DNA from: Planctomycetota bacterium
GTDB lineage: Bacteria > Planctomycetota > Planctomycetia > Pirellulales > UBA1268
Assembly (NCBI GenBank): GCA_029978905.1
Contig: JAPOIM010000014.1
Span: 1-60,754, forward strand
Direction of reading: 5' to 3'
DNA length: 60,754 nucleotides
The position numbers and the translations under genes are program-made. Positions 16,275 through 25,008 of the stretch are shown here, piece by piece; positions within the stretch are counted from its first letter, which is position 1, and each line of letters begins with the position of its first letter. The notes below the pieces were generated by a model. The model saw only the letters and a list, made by a program, of their open reading frames with translations, did no database searches and was not told where the DNA came from.

Positions 16275-17558
16275 ATGCCGATCACGCCAATCACGTCCGT
16301 TCCAGATGGAATGAATCGCCGTCACTTCATGAGCCACCTGGCAGGCGCGGCCGCACTGGCCGCACCGGCAACCGCCTTCACCAACACGCTCTTGGCGAAC
16401 GCCCCCGACATGCAAAAGCGGCACAAGGCCGCGATCCTGCTGTGGATGGGTGGCGGTCCCAGCACGATGGATATCTGGGATCTCAAGCCAGGGGCTGCAA
16501 CCGGCGGCCCGTTCAAGCAGATCTCAACTTCGGCAGATGGAATTGCGATCAGCGAGCACATGCCGCTGATGGCGCAGCAGATGCACCAGATGGCGATCGT
16601 GCGGTCGATGAGCACCCGCGAAGCCGATCACATGCGTGGGCGGTACTACATGCACACCGGCTACGTGCCAAATCCAAACGTCGAGCACCCAAGTTACGGG
16701 GCGGTGATCGCCCATGAACTGGCCGCGCAGGTGCCCTCGCTGGAGATTCCCCCCTTCGTGTCGGTGGGTGGCGGGAGCGTGGGCCCTGGATTCCTGGGGA
16801 TGACGTGGGCCCCGTTTGTTGTCGATTCCAGCGGCCGCGTACGGAATCTCGACATGGGGATCGATCAGACTCGCGTCAACCAGCGATTGGAAATGCTGGC
16901 CACCATTGAAAAGCGATTCATTGGTGAGGAGCGTGGTGGTTCGGCTCGCGATCACGCGAAGGTGCTCGATCGCACCATTAAGCTGATGACGAGCGATCAG
17001 ATGCAGGCCTTTAAAGTCGATCAGGAGCCGGAAGAGGTGCGGGAGCGGTATGGCACCACCGGTTTCGGGCGAGGCTGCCTGATGGCGCGGCGGCTCGTTG
17101 AGCAGGGAGTTCCCTTCGTCGAAGTGGATCTCGGGGGCTGGGACAATCATCAAGGGATTTTCCCCACCCTGGCCGACAACAAACTGCCAGAACTCGACAA
17201 GGCGATGAGCGCGCTCGTCGAGGACCTCGTGCAGCGCGGCCTCTACGACGACACCGCGGTGATCTGGATGGGTGAGTTCAGCCGCACGCCGAACATCAAC
17301 GGTGATGGCGGCCGTGATCATTGGGCTCGCAGCTGGAGCGTGGTCGTTGGTGGAGCAGGGTTCCGGCGAGGCGTGGTCGTTGGTGAGACCAGTTCGGATG
17401 GGAAGGAAGTCGTCACTGAGCCCTACTCGTCGCAGGACGTGATGGCGAGTGTGCTGAAGTCCCTCGGGATCTCACTCGAAACCACGTTCACGGCCACGAA
17501 TGGTCGCCCGATGAAGATCGCCAACGCCGGGCGAGTGATTCAGGACCTGTTCGCCTGA
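16275..17558 (+). CDS. DUF1501 (sulfatase-like) exported protein
   Basis: The protein belongs to DUF1501, which has an alkaline-phosphatase-like fold. ATG 16275 follows GAGGAGG at 16263-16269; the frame opens at 16227. A Tat-like signal (MNRRHFMSHLAGAAALAAP) suggests export in the folded state. Conserved sites are WMGGGPSTMDIWDLKPG near residue 60, VDLGGWDNHQ near 285 and GEFSRTPNINGDGGRDHW near 335, which in the superfamily bind metal. It lies directly downstream of the PSCyt2/PSD1 gene and is likely cotranscribed. Substrate unknown. Confidence 0.9.
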   Translation: MPITPITSVPDGMNRRHFMSHLAGAAALAAPATAFTNTLLANAPDMQKRHKAAILLWMGGGPSTMDIWDLKPGAATGGPFKQISTSADGIAISEHMPLMAQQMHQMAIVRSMSTREADHMRGRYYMHTGYVPNPNVEHPSYGAVIAHELAAQVPSLEIPPFVSVGGGSVGPGFLGMTWAPFVVDSSGRVRNLDMGIDQTRVNQRLEMLATIEKRFIGEERGGSARDHAKVLDRTIKLMTSDQMQAFKVDQEPEEVRERYGTTGFGRGCLMARRLVEQGVPFVEVDLGGWDNHQGIFPTLADNKLPELDKAMSALVEDLVQRGLYDDTAVIWMGEFSRTPNINGDGGRDHWARSWSVVVGGAGFRRGVVVGETSSDGKEVVTEPYSSQDVMASVLKSLGISLETTFTATNGRPMKIANAGRVIQDLFA

Positions 17559-17594
17559 TTCCACCCGCTGGCAAGTGCTGCTTCGGCAGGGCGT

Positions 17595-19082
17595 ATGTCA
17601 TCACCTTCCAGTCCGCCCCTCGTATCCGCGCCCGCGGCGAACGCAGGTGACGCTCCAATCGCCGTTCTCGACACCGCGGCAAGTGGCGGCGGTGGCGTTG
17701 CCAAACTGCCCGGCATCGTGCGGCCGCTGTTGGTGCTGGCACTACCGGTGCTGATCGAGCAGACGCTCGCCCTCGGTGTGGGGATGACCGACAAGTGGCT
17801 CTCGGGGAATCTCCTCCCAGGGCCGGAGTATCTCGCAGCCGTCGGCCTCGTGGCCTACTGCTGGGGCTTCCTGCCGGTGCTGTTTGCCGTGGCGTCGGTG
17901 TCGGTGACGGCGATTGTGGCACGAGCGGTGGGCGGCGGTGATCTCCCTTCGGCATCGCGTGCGACGGCTCAGGCGATGCTCGTTGGGGCTGCGGTGGTGG
18001 CCTTGGTGTTGGTCGTCGCGGCTCTGGGCGGGCGGGCTTTCGTGGGGATGCTCGGGCTTCCGGCCGTTTCGTCCCAACTCGCGGGCGACTACTTGGCGAT
18101 CGTGCTGCCGGCACTTCCAGCGGTGATGTTCACGCAGGTTGGGGTCGCCGCGCTTCGCGGGGCTGGAGCGATGACCACCGGCATGGTCGTGATGACGGTG
18201 GTGAACGTCGTCAACGCGGTGGTCAGCGCGGCGCTGGCGACGGGGTGGGGAGGGCTGCCGGAACTCGGCTGGCAGGGATTGGCCTGGGGCACCTTTGCGG
18301 GTGCGTCCTGCGGGGCCGCGCTCACGGCGTATGTCTTGTTTCGTGGCCGAAGTCCGCTTCAACTCGCTGGTCACCATTGGGTGCCGGATCTCTCCCTGGT
18401 GAAACGACTGACCACCGTGGGGATGCCTGCGGGCTGGGATGGGATTGCCCAGGCAATCTGCCAACTCGGCTTCCTTTCGATTGTGAACCGGCTCGGCGAT
18501 GTGGACGCCGCAGCACACTCACTGGCGATCACGATCGAGTCCCTGGCCTTTCTGCCGGGGAGTGCTTTTCAAGTGGCGGCCGCCACCCTTTCCGGGCAGT
18601 TTCTCGGTGCGCATGACGAACGGCGGGCCCGTGACAGCGTGTGGCTCGCCGCGATCGTGTGCACGCTGTTGATGAGTTCTGTGGCGGTGGTCTTGGGCAT
18701 CGAGGCGGATCGGTTGGCCGCGTTTTTCCTCGCCGACGGTCAGCAGGACGTGGCGTCTCTCACGGCTGGCCTGGTGCGGATCGTGGCTTTTGCCCAACCA
18801 CCCCTCGCCGCGTTGATGGTCTTCTCGGGTGGGCTTCGCGGGGCAGGGCAGACGCGTGCTCCGATGATCGTCAATCTGGCGGTGCTCGTCTTTGTGCGGC
18901 TGCCGCTGGCTCTCTTCCTGGCCTGGGACACGATTCCGCTCCCGGCAGGGTTGGGCACGCTTGACGGCCTTGGCCTCGGAGTGACCGGTGCCTGGTATGC
19001 GATGGCGGTCGATCTGCTGCTGCGTGGGGGCGTGCTGACGGCCCTGTTCTGTACGCCGGGATGGAGCCGCACCCGTGTGTAG
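17595..19082 (+). CDS. MATE-family efflux transporter
   Basis: The 495-residue protein has about twelve hydrophobic segments in two six-helix halves, the MatE layout. Family-like segments are LALPVLIEQTLALGVGMTD in TM1, the AVGGGDLPSASRATAQAM loop after TM3, and GGLRGAGQTRAPMIVN near residue 415. Such proteins use H+ or Na+ gradients to export organic cations or drugs. The N-terminal 40 residues are hydrophilic and variable. It starts 36 nt after the DUF1501 gene but shares no obvious pathway with it. Confidence 0.88.
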   Translation: MSSPSSPPLVSAPAANAGDAPIAVLDTAASGGGGVAKLPGIVRPLLVLALPVLIEQTLALGVGMTDKWLSGNLLPGPEYLAAVGLVAYCWGFLPVLFAVASVSVTAIVARAVGGGDLPSASRATAQAMLVGAAVVALVLVVAALGGRAFVGMLGLPAVSSQLAGDYLAIVLPALPAVMFTQVGVAALRGAGAMTTGMVVMTVVNVVNAVVSAALATGWGGLPELGWQGLAWGTFAGASCGAALTAYVLFRGRSPLQLAGHHWVPDLSLVKRLTTVGMPAGWDGIAQAICQLGFLSIVNRLGDVDAAAHSLAITIESLAFLPGSAFQVAAATLSGQFLGAHDERRARDSVWLAAIVCTLLMSSVAVVLGIEADRLAAFFLADGQQDVASLTAGLVRIVAFAQPPLAALMVFSGGLRGAGQTRAPMIVNLAVLVFVRLPLALFLAWDTIPLPAGLGTLDGLGLGVTGAWYAMAVDLLLRGGVLTALFCTPGWSRTRV

Positions 19083-19209
19083 CCAGGAGCCACCCGGAGG
19101 TCGTGCCGGCCGATCGCTCGTTCCAACTGTCGTATGGTTCCTGCAACCTCCGTGGATACACTGACAGAATCTGGCAGATCTCCCTTCTGCCTAGCCCTGG
19201 AGCCTCCGC

Positions 19210-21132
19210 ATGGCCGTTGATCTCGATGTTGAAAGCTGGACCACTGCCGACGCCGCAGATCTCTACGAGATCGCTCGCTGGAGCAATGGTTACTTCTCCA
19301 TTCGGGGGGACGGCAATCTGCTGGTGCACCCAGATCGTTCGGTCACTCGGGCGATCGATCTCAAGCAGCTGATTGACCGGCTGGAGATGCGCGGCATCGA
19401 TCTGCCGATTCTGCTGCGGTTTGGGGGCATCCTGCAGGACCGGCTCGGGCAACTCCATCGCGTCTTCTCCACGGCGATCCAAGAGAACGAGTACCGAGGA
19501 GACTACTGCTGCGTCTATCCGATCAAGGTCAACCAGCAGCGTCAGGTCGTGGAGGAGGTGCTGGAGTACGGTCGCCCCTACCACTTCGGTCTTGAGGCCG
19601 GGAGCAAGCCGGAACTCCTGGCGGTGGTGGCGCTCGCAGGCAACGACACGCCCATCATCTGCAACGGCTTCAAAGACTCGGAGTTTATCGAGACGATGAT
19701 GCTGGCCCACAAGATTGGCCGCCACATCATCCCCGTGGTCGAACGCTTTAGCGAACTTCAGCTGATTCTGGATCACGCCGAGAAACTTGGCGTGCGTCCG
19801 CGGATTGGCATGCGGACCAAACTCGCCACCCGTGGCGCAGGCCGCTGGCAGGGGTCGGGCGGTTTCCGCAGCAAGTTTGGGCTCACGGCAAGCGAACTCC
19901 TCGCGGGCCTCGACCTGCTCCGCGAACGGGGCATGGAAGACTGCTTGCAGTTGCTGCACTTTCATCAAGGCAGCCAGATCACCAACATCCGTCACATCAA
20001 GGCAGCCCTCAACGAGGCAGCAAGGGTCTACACCGAACTGGCGCGTCGTGGTGCGGGATTGAAGTATCTCGACGTCGGGGGTGGGTTGGGAGTTGATTAC
20101 GACGGCTCCCAGACCAACTTCGAGTCGAGCGTCAACTACAGTCTGCAGGAGTACGCCAACGACGTTGTGTATCAGGTGAAGAATGCCTGCGATGAGGCGG
20201 GCGTGCCTCATCCGACGATCATCTCGGAGAGCGGCCGCGCCATCGTGGCCTACCACAGCGTGCTGGTTTTTAGCGTGCTGGGCGTGTCGGAGCAGGGCAG
20301 GCATCTTGAGGTGGTCGAGCCACCGGCGGATGCGGAGCAACCGCTGCACGACCTCATGGTGACGTATCAAAACATCAATCTCCGCAATCTCCTCGAGAGC
20401 TTTCACGACGCGCAGCAAGCGCTCGACACCGCCATCAGCCTGTTCTCTTCGGGCTACTTGCCGCTTGATCAGCGTGCGTCGGTGGAGGGGCTGTACTTCG
20501 CCATCTGTCGGAAGATCGTGAAGCTTGCGAAGCAGCTTGAGTTTGTGCCTGAAGAACTCGAGGGGCTCGCCTCGACCCTCTCCGACACCTACTTCTGCAA
20601 CTTCAGCCTCTTCCAGTCGATGCCCGATAGCTGGGCGATCAAGCAGCTTTTTCCTGTGATGCCGATTCACAGGCTCAACGAGCGACCGACACGAAATGCG
20701 GTGCTGGGGGATGTGACCTGCGATTCCGACGGCAAGATTGATCAATTCATCGACCGCCGTGACGTGAAGCGAACGCTCCCTGTGCACGCGCTCAACGCGA
20801 GCCCCTACTACCTTGGTGCGTTTCTGCTGGGTGCCTACCAGGAGATCCTCGGGGACCTCCACAACCTCTTTGGCGACACGAATGCCGTCCATGTCAGTAT
20901 CGACGACAAAGGCGAGGTGGTGCTCGACGCGGTGATCAAGGGAGACACCGTCCGCGAAGTGCTCAACTACGTGGAGTTTGATGCCAACCACCTTGTGCAG
21001 CGGCTGCGGCAGTCGATCGAGCAGGCGGTGCGCGAAGGCCGGATCGGTGATGGACAGGCGGGGCGTTTCTTGAAGTACTACGAAGAAGGGCTCGGCGGCT
21101 ACACGTACCTGGAGGAGTCGCGAGAGCGGTAA
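19210..21132 (+). CDS. speA: Biosynthetic arginine decarboxylase
   Basis: The enzyme converts arginine to agmatine, the first step of one route to putrescine and spermidine. The 640-residue length is that of the PLP-dependent SpeA family (alanine-racemase fold). The PLP lysine lies in VYPIKVNQQRQVV (near residue 102), with FHQGSQITNI and LDVGGGLGVDYDGS at the phosphate-binding region and an ESGRAIVAYHS motif near 345. The C-terminal part includes NFSLFQSMPDSWAI. No other polyamine genes are adjacent. Confidence 0.95.
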   Translation: MAVDLDVESWTTADAADLYEIARWSNGYFSIRGDGNLLVHPDRSVTRAIDLKQLIDRLEMRGIDLPILLRFGGILQDRLGQLHRVFSTAIQENEYRGDYCCVYPIKVNQQRQVVEEVLEYGRPYHFGLEAGSKPELLAVVALAGNDTPIICNGFKDSEFIETMMLAHKIGRHIIPVVERFSELQLILDHAEKLGVRPRIGMRTKLATRGAGRWQGSGGFRSKFGLTASELLAGLDLLRERGMEDCLQLLHFHQGSQITNIRHIKAALNEAARVYTELARRGAGLKYLDVGGGLGVDYDGSQTNFESSVNYSLQEYANDVVYQVKNACDEAGVPHPTIISESGRAIVAYHSVLVFSVLGVSEQGRHLEVVEPPADAEQPLHDLMVTYQNINLRNLLESFHDAQQALDTAISLFSSGYLPLDQRASVEGLYFAICRKIVKLAKQLEFVPEELEGLASTLSDTYFCNFSLFQSMPDSWAIKQLFPVMPIHRLNERPTRNAVLGDVTCDSDGKIDQFIDRRDVKRTLPVHALNASPYYLGAFLLGAYQEILGDLHNLFGDTNAVHVSIDDKGEVVLDAVIKGDTVREVLNYVEFDANHLVQRLRQSIEQAVREGRIGDGQAGRFLKYYEEGLGGYTYLEESRER

Positions 21133-21208
21133 TCGCACCGGCTGCGTTTGAGAGGCGCTGCCTGCTCGACGTTCCTGCCGCCACGCCGATGCCGCGCGAC
21201 CGTCTGCC

Positions 21209-23218
21209 ATGCAGCTGATTCGTGTGGGGGGCGCTGCCCTCAACCAGACACCGCTCGACTGGGATGGCAATCGCGACCGCATCGTGGCTGCGCTTCGGGC
21301 CGCTCGTGAACGCCAGGTGGCGATCCTCTGCCTGCCGGAACTCGCGATCAGCGGTTACGGCTGTGAAGATGCCTTTCAGTCGCCGGGCGTGCCGCGCATG
21401 GCGCTCCGCGTGTTGGCTGAGGTGCTCCCTGAAACACGTGGGCTCGTGGCGGCGATCGGACTGCCTGTGCGGTTCGAAAGCGGCCTCTACGACGCGGTCT
21501 GCCTGGTCGCCGATGGCCAGGTGACCGGGTTTGTGGCGAAGCAGCATCTTGCGGGGGAGGGCATTCACTATGAACCCCGCTGGTTTCGGCCCTGGCCCAA
21601 AGGTCGGCGTGGTTCCCTTGAGGTCGAACTCGGTGCCGGGCCCACGCGCGTGCCGTTTGGCGACCTGCGTTTCGACCTTGATGGCGTGCGGATCGGCTTT
21701 GAGATCTGTGAAGACGCCTGGGCGGCATCTCGGCCCGGGAGCGATCTCGCTGCCCGTGGCGTTGACCTGATCCTCAATCCATCGGCCAGCCACTTTGCCT
21801 TTGCCAAGGAGGAGGTGCGGCGGCGGTTTGTGCTCGAAGGCTCGCGGGCTTTTGGGGTGACCTACGTCTACGCAAACCTGCTCGGCAACGAGGCAGGCCG
21901 GTCCGTCTACGACGGCAGTGTGCTTGTCGCGTCGGGTGGCCGGATGGTGGCCGAGGGGCGCCGATTTAGTTTTGGCGACAGCCTGCTGACCGACTGTGTG
22001 GTGGATCTCGATGTCAGCCGCCTGGCGCAGGCGAGGCTTGCTGGGGGAGTGACGACCGAGGTAGAGGAGCCGGTGGACGTGGCCTACGTCGTGCCGGGGG
22101 CCACCCGCACCGGTCACACGGTTCCCGCCCGGGAGGCTTGGGAATCGGGGCCGTTTGTCAAAGAAGAGGAGTTTGCCAGGGCGGTCTCGCTGGGCCTCTT
22201 CGACTACCTGCGGAAAAGTCGTTCCCGGGGATTCGTGGTGTCTGCCAGTGGCGGTGCGGACTCCTCTGCGGTGGCCTGCCTCGCGGCCTCCGCCGTGACG
22301 TTAGCTGCGGCAGAGCTCGGGACCTCGGCCGTGGCTCGCAGGCTTGGGCTGGCGACCGACCTGCAGGCGAGCGAGGGAGAGCCTACGGTCAACGACCTGA
22401 TTCGGTTGTCGCTGACCTGTGTCTACCAGGCGACGGCCAATTCTGGCGAAGTCACCCGGCACGCCGCCGAAACCCTCGCCCGCAGTCTCGGGGCGGCGTA
22501 TCACGAGTTTGATGTGGAGGCCATCGTCCAACAGTATCGGCGGTTGGTGGAAACGGCGCTGGGGCGGCCACTGACCTGGGAAAAAGACGACCTTGCGCTG
22601 CAGAACATCCAAGCTCGGGTGCGATCTCCAGGGGTATGGATGCTGGCGAACGTGTCGGGGGCCTTGCTGCTCTCGACGAGCAATCGCTCAGAAGCTGCCG
22701 TGGGCTACGCCACGATGGATGGGGATACCTCGGGTGGGCTCGCCCCGATTGCGGGGATCGACAAAGCCTTCCTGCGGGCGTGGCTCGTGTGGCGGCAGGT
22801 GCATGGCCCGCAGGGGCTTGGGCCGCTTCCCGCGCTGGAGGCGATCACAGCGCAGCAGCCAACCGCCGAACTCCGCCCGCCGGCCGCAGGCCAGACCGAC
22901 GAGGCCGATCTGATGCCGTATGCCATCCTCGACCTGATCGAGCGGTTTGCGATTCGGGACAAGCAGATGCCGCTCGCCTGCTGGAACCGCCTGTGCAACG
23001 AGGTGCCTGAGCAGCCTCCGCGGCAACTCGCGGTGTGGACGGAGCGGTTTTTTCGGCTTTGGAGCCGAAATCAGTGGAAACGGGAGCGGTACGCGCCGTC
23101 GTTCCACCTCGACGACGAGAACCTCGACCCCAAGACCTGGTGCCGTTTTCCGATCCTTTCTGGCGGATTTGAGCGGGAACTCGCGGAACTGAGGGCCGCC
23201 GCGGGCCTCGAGGGCTGA
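21209..23218 (+). CDS. nadE: Glutamine-dependent NAD+ synthetase
   Basis: The enzyme makes NAD+ from deamido-NAD+, ATP and glutamine. Residues 1-280 form a nitrilase-type glutaminase: Glu in LPELAISGYG, Lys in FVAKQHLAGEGI, Cys in GFEICEDAW. Residues 320-600 form the synthetase domain with the PP-loop SASGGADSSAVACLA near 350 and the STSNRSEAAVGYATMDGD motif near 490. At 669 residues it is the long two-domain form also found in Actinobacteria and eukaryotes. It follows speA by 76 nt. Confidence 0.95.
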   Translation: MQLIRVGGAALNQTPLDWDGNRDRIVAALRAARERQVAILCLPELAISGYGCEDAFQSPGVPRMALRVLAEVLPETRGLVAAIGLPVRFESGLYDAVCLVADGQVTGFVAKQHLAGEGIHYEPRWFRPWPKGRRGSLEVELGAGPTRVPFGDLRFDLDGVRIGFEICEDAWAASRPGSDLAARGVDLILNPSASHFAFAKEEVRRRFVLEGSRAFGVTYVYANLLGNEAGRSVYDGSVLVASGGRMVAEGRRFSFGDSLLTDCVVDLDVSRLAQARLAGGVTTEVEEPVDVAYVVPGATRTGHTVPAREAWESGPFVKEEEFARAVSLGLFDYLRKSRSRGFVVSASGGADSSAVACLAASAVTLAAAELGTSAVARRLGLATDLQASEGEPTVNDLIRLSLTCVYQATANSGEVTRHAAETLARSLGAAYHEFDVEAIVQQYRRLVETALGRPLTWEKDDLALQNIQARVRSPGVWMLANVSGALLLSTSNRSEAAVGYATMDGDTSGGLAPIAGIDKAFLRAWLVWRQVHGPQGLGPLPALEAITAQQPTAELRPPAAGQTDEADLMPYAILDLIERFAIRDKQMPLACWNRLCNEVPEQPPRQLAVWTERFFRLWSRNQWKRERYAPSFHLDDENLDPKTWCRFPILSGGFERELAELRAAAGLEG

Positions 23219-23333
23219 AGCCACGTGTGCCCGGAAAACGGCCTCGCGGGGGGGCGGTGAGGCTGCTACTGTCCCGCCGTTTCCCGTGGGTCCCCCGGGG
23301 GTCCGCGCTCGTGGTATTGCTTCGGAGTGACCG

Positions 23334-24230
23334 ATGCCTGGATTGAACCTACGACTCTCTCTCCCGATGGCTGCATCTTTGGGCGTGTTCGTGGGCTCGC
23401 TGGTGCCTTCGGCGGTGCTCGCGCAGGAGGCTGCGCCACGAGTGGCCGCTGCGTTGCAGCAGCCCGCAGGCCGGCCTCCGTTGACCGCCGCTGAGGCCGC
23501 GGCGCTCGATCGACTGTTGGCGGCGTGGGAGCAGCGCAGTTCGGCGGTGCGAACCTGGGCCTGTCGCTTCTACAAGTGGGAGTACAACGCCTGGAGCCCC
23601 GCCGGTGAGGCAGGAGATCGCCTCGCGTTTTCTGAAAGCGGTGGCGAACTGAAGTATGCCGCTCCAGACAAGGGACTCTACCGCGTGCGCGAATCGCGGC
23701 AGTGGAATCCAGAGACGCGTCGCTACGAAGCCATCCCTGGTGATACGGGCGAGCACTGGGTCTGCAATGGCACGAGCATTTACGAGTTCCGTCACACCGA
23801 GCGGCAGCTCAAAGAGACCGTGCTCCCGCCCGAAATGCAGGGGAAAGCGATCAGCGATGGGCCGCTGCCGTTTGTGTTTGGTGCGAAAGCCGAAACGCTC
23901 AAACAGCGTTATGCGATGCGCATCATCACGCCGCCGGGTGTCAACGATCAGGTGTGGCTCGAGGCGATCCCGCGGTGGCAGGCCGATGCGGCCAACTTTT
24001 CACGTGTGGAGTTGATCCTCCAAGCGCGTGACCTGATGCCATTTGCGATGCAGCTCTACAAGCCGGGCGGGCAAGATCGGGATGTCTACCAGTTTGATCC
24101 CAAGACGAGCCTGATCGACAAAGGGCTCGACATGATTCGCGACTTCTCGCGGCCGCTCACGCCGCTGGGCTACACGTTTGTGAAAGAAGAACTGCCGACG
24201 ACCGGGTCGGCACAACCGTTACCACAGTGA
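23334..24230 (+). CDS. Secreted LolA-like protein of planctomycete type (TIGR03009-like)
   Basis: A 298-residue protein has a signal peptide (about 1-30, ending VLAQEAAP) and no other membrane segment. After a linker comes an LDRLLAAWEQRSSAVRTWACRFYKWEY segment. From memory this resembles the Planctomycetes domain TIGR03009, distantly related to the LolA/LolB lipoprotein carrier fold. The body has many beta-strand-like stretches with Trp/Tyr. A GGAG lies six bases before the ATG. Function is unknown; a periplasmic carrier role is inference. Confidence 0.75.
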   Translation: MPGLNLRLSLPMAASLGVFVGSLVPSAVLAQEAAPRVAAALQQPAGRPPLTAAEAAALDRLLAAWEQRSSAVRTWACRFYKWEYNAWSPAGEAGDRLAFSESGGELKYAAPDKGLYRVRESRQWNPETRRYEAIPGDTGEHWVCNGTSIYEFRHTERQLKETVLPPEMQGKAISDGPLPFVFGAKAETLKQRYAMRIITPPGVNDQVWLEAIPRWQADAANFSRVELILQARDLMPFAMQLYKPGGQDRDVYQFDPKTSLIDKGLDMIRDFSRPLTPLGYTFVKEELPTTGSAQPLPQ

Positions 24231-24279
24231 GTTTTTGCCTGGGCCTCCAGGCGACATCCGCGGGCCCTTTGCCCTTCGT

Positions 24280-24307
24280 TTGTGGGTGCATGTCACATGG
24301 GTATACT
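24280..24307 (+). promoter_or_regulatory. Predicted promoter for the Minf_1886-type gene
   Basis: The boxes are TTGTGG and TATACT with 16 nt spacing, and the predicted start lies just before the ATG at 24336. The same hexamers precede rpmJ. Confidence 0.45.
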
Positions 24308-24335
24308 CGCAGGCTCCGATGCTGTGAGGTTCCCC

Positions 24336-24797
24336 ATGCCACTGGCTGATCCGACGCACCCGCTGCTGCTGCTCGTGCAGCGCGACAAGCGGTACACCGT
24401 CGACGCGTATCTCTTTGTGCTCGAAGCCCTTACCTACGCCCAGGAAACGCTGGGAATGGGGGAGGAAACGGGTGAGGCTGACCCAGACACCCCGTCCGAT
24501 TCGAGCAGTCGCCCCCGCAAGCGGCGGAAGCGGGCTGAGCAGCACCTGACCGGCCAGCAACTCTGTGAGGCGGCTCGACGCTATGCGCTGGATCAGTATG
24601 GCTACCTCGCCAAAACGGTCCTCGGCAGCTGGGGTGTTGTCAGCACCCGTGACCTCGGTGAGATCGTGTTCAACATGATCGACATCGGTCAAATGCGAAA
24701 AACACGAAAAGATCGCCGCGAAGACTTTCACGACGTCTATGATTTCGAAGATGTGTTTCGAGATCGGTTTCGTTTTGTCGTGGCCGAGTCGACATGA
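24336..24797 (+). CDS. Minf_1886-type conserved protein
   Basis: A 153-residue cytosolic protein of a family that, as I recall, is found in Planctomycetes and Verrucomicrobia (TIGR04138/Minf_1886), with no established function. The start is ATG 24336, five bases after GAGGT; the frame opens at 24282. Recognisable parts are RDKRYTVDAYLFVLEALTYAQ, HLTGQQLCEAARRYALDQYG, LGSWGVVSTRDLGEIVFNMI and a C-terminal DFHDVYDFEDVF. A basic insert (SSSRPRKRRKRAEQ) lies near residue 58. Confidence 0.8.
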   Translation: MPLADPTHPLLLLVQRDKRYTVDAYLFVLEALTYAQETLGMGEETGEADPDTPSDSSSRPRKRRKRAEQHLTGQQLCEAARRYALDQYGYLAKTVLGSWGVVSTRDLGEIVFNMIDIGQMRKTRKDRREDFHDVYDFEDVFRDRFRFVVAEST

Positions 24798-24854
24798 CGC
24801 TCGTTGCGTCTGCAGGCAGGCTCCAGCTGACGACCCACAACGGGATCGCGATGA

Positions 24855-25004
24855 ATGAAGCAAGCGGCCCCTTCTTCTCCGAGCGATGACGGCCGCCAGC
24901 AGGTGGCCCAGCAGAGCCGAGGACGAGTGGTCCGCCACTTTGTGATCGCTGCCGCCGTTGAATCGTGTTGGCTGCTGTTTCTTTTTTGGATGACGCTGAG
25001 GTAG
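24855..25004 (+). CDS. Small predicted membrane protein, 49 residues
   Basis: An open frame too short for common length cut-offs. It begins MKQAAPSSPSDDGRQQ, is polar to about residue 27, and then has a single hydrophobic segment HFVIAAAVESCWLLFLFWMTL followed by the end. It stops 4 nt before the pckA ATG, so its stop region includes pckA's ribosome binding site (GAGGT). The polar N-terminus plus one helix suggests a tail-anchored peptide. The ribosome binding site is weak, so this is a prediction needing conservation evidence. Confidence 0.5.
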   Translation: MKQAAPSSPSDDGRQQVAQQSRGRVVRHFVIAAAVESCWLLFLFWMTLR

Positions 25005-25008
25005 CGAC

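Noticed and set aside
18871..21282. 803-codon minus-strand frame over speA
   Set aside because: SpeA on the plus strand is certain; the opposite frame has no start signal or recognisable domain.
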